This document shows, in pieces, positions 61,562-64,000 of a stretch of 64,000 bases of DNA. The stretch's first letter is position 1. The number at the start of each line of letters is the position of its first letter. The stretch is from Zeugodacus cucurbitae (lineage: Eukaryota; Arthropoda; Insecta; Diptera; Tephritidae), in contig NC_071670.1 of the NCBI RefSeq assembly GCF_028554725.1, positions 58,186,501-58,250,500 of the forward strand, given 5' to 3'. The translations under genes and the position numbers were made by a program. Under the pieces are notes generated by a model, which did not search any database, was not told where the DNA came from, and worked only from the letters and a program-made list of their open reading frames with translations.

Positions 61562-62329
61562 ATGAGTTTAGCCGGTAAAGTAGTTATTGTTACGGGAGCA
61601 AGTTCAGGCATTGGAGCCTCAGCAGCTGAGTCCTTTGCCAAGCAGGGATCCAAAGTGGTGATCGTCGGACGTAATGAAGCAAATCTGAAAGCTACTGAAG
61701 CGGCTTGTAAAGCAGCCAATAGCAAAGTGGAGCTACTAGTCATCGCCGCTGATGTAACAACAAATGCGGAGAAGATTATCAACTCAACAATTGAACGATT
61801 CGGACAATTGGATGTGTTGGTGAATAATGCCGGTGTGGGTGAAATGGGTTCTATCTTGGATATCGACGTCGATCAATTTGATCGTATTATGAATATAAAC
61901 GTACGTTCGGTATTCCTACTAACCAAATACGCCGCGCCACATTTGATCAAAACCCAGGGTAATATCGTGAATGTCTCCAGTGTCGCTGGTTTGCGTTCAT
62001 TCCCTGGTGCTTCGGTCTATTGCACCTCAAAAGCAGCACTTGATCAATTCACCAGATGCATTGCCTTGGATTTGGCACCGAAGAATGTGCGTGTGAATGC
62101 CGTAAATCCTGGTGTGATCGTGACAGAATTCCATAAACGTCTTGGCATGTCCGCGGAGGACTATGCTAAGTACTTGGAGCATTCGAAGTCTACACATGCA
62201 TTGGGTCGTGTCGGTGAGCCAAAGGAAGTTGCCGATGCCATTCTTTACTTTGCAAGCGACAGTTCGAGCTTTATAACGGGCGCAACTCTCCCAATCGATG
62301 GTGGCAAACATGCCATGTGTCCTCGTTAA
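61562..62329 (+). CDS. Classical SDR oxidoreductase, array gene 4
   Basis: 255 residues, single exon, MSLAGKVVIVTGASSGIG to HAMCPR. The cofactor loop, NNAG (88-91), Ser140, Tyr153 and Lys157 are all present. The lid differs from gene 3 at VTEFHKRLGM. From about codon 131 the nucleotide sequence is nearly the same as gene 3 for roughly 150 bases, while the first 130 codons carry many silent differences. It is 1.2 kb downstream of gene 3. AATAAA is at 62386. Confidence 0.96.
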   Translation: MSLAGKVVIVTGASSGIGASAAESFAKQGSKVVIVGRNEANLKATEAACKAANSKVELLVIAADVTTNAEKIINSTIERFGQLDVLVNNAGVGEMGSILDIDVDQFDRIMNINVRSVFLLTKYAAPHLIKTQGNIVNVSSVAGLRSFPGASVYCTSKAALDQFTRCIALDLAPKNVRVNAVNPGVIVTEFHKRLGMSAEDYAKYLEHSKSTHALGRVGEPKEVADAILYFASDSSSFITGATLPIDGGKHAMCPR

Positions 62330-62759
62330 TTTTACATTCATATGTGATTTAAAAAAAAAAAAAATGTGAAAAAACATAGATATTAAATAAATTAGTAAAA
62401 AATATGGTTTAAAATTGATATGTGATTTTCTTTTTGTCCGTGATGAATTAAATTTAACAGCAGAAGACCTCACCTCAGCCAGAACATCCGAACTTCGGAC
62501 AGTCGCAGGCAGCGTTTTGATTTCCCCTGATGTATAACTACACAATGAGGCCTCCAATATAAGAAGCATATGAAGTAACTTCCACAATTTCGGTTCTACT
62601 TGGCCCGAAAACTTCCAGCAACATCAAGAAGTCCGACTAAACTTCGGTCGCAGCACAGCTATCCACATCTTCACCAACACTCTTTAGTAAATGGTATTCT
62701 TGGAGTCAAATACCTACCAGTTAGTACGGCATTGCCCCTAAAGGTTACGCGATTATAGC

Positions 62760-63335
62760 TAAATCAATAATAGTCCACCATTGGTGTCTTTTTCTTGCAA
62801 TTTATCTTCATCTGATCTTTCCAACGCAGTGGAGGTCTTCATCCTCTTCATCCTCTACTTCCATAAGCGGGTACCACATCGAACACTCTCAAAGCTGCAG
62901 TGCTTTCATCCATTCGGACAACATGACCCTGCCAACGTCTTTTTATTCGCTGGACTATGTCAATATCACCGTATAACTCGTATAGCCATTGTCTGCTGCA
63001 TTCGACGATGCCAATGTTCGAATGATCATAAATATTCCGCAAAACCTTTTTCTAGAAAACTCCTAGTGCTGTCTCATCGTCTATGCTTCGGTACCAGAAA
63101 TGATAACGGGAATAATGAGCGACTTGTAGAGTTTGATTTTGATTCGGACTTTACTTTTCAATTGCCTACGCAGTCCAAAGTATGAGGCTAAAATTATTGT
63201 TGTTTTTAATGCTGGTTCCAAAATAGCTTTGATTCTGCGGATTTTAGAAAAAGTGAAGTATAATTTCGGTAGAACACATATTAAGTTGGGCAGGATAGAT
63301 GAGACAATCACCCAATCATGAGACCGCTTCATCGT
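62760..63335 (-). pseudogene. Non-LTR retrotransposon reverse-transcriptase C-terminal remnant
   Basis: On the minus strand, 63332-63081 reads with GLRRQLKSKVRIKIKLYKSL and IIPVIISGTEA. Then 63042-62848 reads IKRRWQGHVVRMDESTAA, and a final piece reads PPLRWKDQM (about 62810). This is the conserved end of the RT region of many insect non-LTR elements (LYK-LI-PV--YG-EAW, then RLRW-GHV-RM, then GRP--RW-D). Frameshifts separate the pieces, so it is dead. It sits between SDR genes 4 and 5. Confidence 0.7.
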
Positions 63336-63785
63336 TGTGTACCACCTTGCTTACTCGTAATCCAAAAGAGTTTGAGACGAAGATTTCGCTATCAACCAAA
63401 ACGTAGATGGCTACTGTTTTCTGGAATTCAGAACGTGAAGTCTACATCGAATACTCAGAGAATGTTCACAAAGCACTACTATTCTGATTCGTCAAATCGA
63501 TTTATATAAAGCTTAAGTTGAATGTTAGAGAAAAATTTGAGAATCTCATTTCCTTCAACGGGTCCAAGCAACACTGCCTCAAGTGTATCGAGATAACATT
63601 TCGACTTTTCTTCAGTAGACTAAAAACTTATTGGACCGCCCACGTAGAGGTATTCATACGTTCACACATAGCTTATTAATTAACTTATTACAAATGCACA
63701 CTTTAAACTTTGTTCTTTATCTCTGAGAGCTAATTATCTTGAAGTTTTTAGTAGGCTACTTGGGGAAAAAACACTTCTCAGTGCA

Positions 63786-63855
63786 TATATATAGTTAATA
63801 TCATGATGCTACTGCAGTTCAGTTTATTCAACGACGGAAATACGAATAGTTCGCC
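63786..63855 (+). promoter_or_regulatory. Promoter of SDR gene 5
   Basis: TATATATAG lies at 63786-63794 and TTCAGTT at 63818-63824, with the initiator A at 63821 (35 nt from TATA). The leader TTCAGTTTATTCAACGACGG and the following AATACGAATAG match the gene 4 leader with few changes. Confidence 0.65.
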
Positions 63856-64000
63856 ATGAGTTTAGCTGGCAAAGTTGTTATTGTAACGGGCGCTAGTTCA
63901 GGCATTGGAGCTGCGACTGCAGAGGCTTTTGCTAAACAAGGATCCAAAGTGGTGATCGTAGGACGAAATGCAGAAAATTTAAAATCTACAGAAGCTGCCT
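63856..64000 (+). CDS. Classical SDR oxidoreductase, array gene 5 (cut by window end)
   Basis: The first 48 codons are visible: MSLAGKVVIVTGASSGIG with the intact cofactor loop, then AEAFAKQGSKVVIVGRNAEN. The SKVVIVGRN segment equals gene 4, and AATAEAFAK equals gene 3. The rest, including the active site, lies beyond the window, so whether it is intact is unknown. It implies the array continues rightward. Confidence 0.9.
   Translation, partial: MSLAGKVVIVTGASSGIGAATAEAFAKQGSKVVIVGRNAENLKSTEAA

Noticed and set aside
62027..62587. 186-codon minus-strand frame
   Set aside because: Shadow of SDR gene 4 on the opposite strand, extended by chance into the spacer.
1..64000. CRISPR arrays, operons, riboswitches, bacterial insertion sequences
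   Set aside because: The DNA is eukaryotic with spliced genes; the tandem repeats seen have no constant repeat-spacer geometry.

Overview
The window is AT-rich, intron-rich animal DNA from a higher fly. The P450 reads as a clear orthologue of Drosophila Cyp4g15, the short-chain dehydrogenases match the Drosophila CG12171/CG31548/CG31549 group, and intron sizes, TATA plus TCAGT-type core promoters and repeat types all fit a dipteran. A tephritid fruit fly is my best guess (inference; no species marker was tested). All exon borders below come from GT/AG consensus, reading-frame continuity and family knowledge, with no transcript data.

Layout, all protein genes on the plus strand. (1) 1-2700: upstream flank with no recognised gene. 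(2) 2701-33267: a two-pore-domain (K2P) potassium channel, eight coding exons plus a candidate 39-nt micro-exon. Its 22.6-kb first intron holds most of the transposon debris, and its second intron holds a tRNA-Gly(TCC) gene on the minus strand. (3) 34.0-39.2 kb: intergenic repeats. (4) 39266-54265: Cyp4g15, five coding exons, 566 codons, with a TATA promoter and three large introns that carry degenerate tandem arrays. (5) 57297 to the window end: a head-to-tail array of five intronless-CDS classical SDR genes of 255 codons each, the fifth cut by the window edge.

Repeats are a large share of the window. They include a four-copy family ending in an ACTCTCGCAA motif, a pair of TTAA-flanked MITEs, a pair of TA-flanked MITEs, Tc1/mariner-superfamily transposase pseudogenes, remnants of two non-LTR retrotransposon types, a two-copy family built of ~120-bp units with a GGTTGCCAC core, and several locus-private minisatellites in introns.

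The three gene blocks show no sign of acting in one pathway: a membrane K+ channel, an insect-specific CYP4G P450, and an expanded oxidoreductase cluster. The points most worth checking are the in-frame micro-exon in the channel's cytoplasmic tail, the patchwork (gene-conversion-like) similarity inside the SDR array, and a TTAA MITE whose empty site survives in a neighbouring tandem repeat unit.
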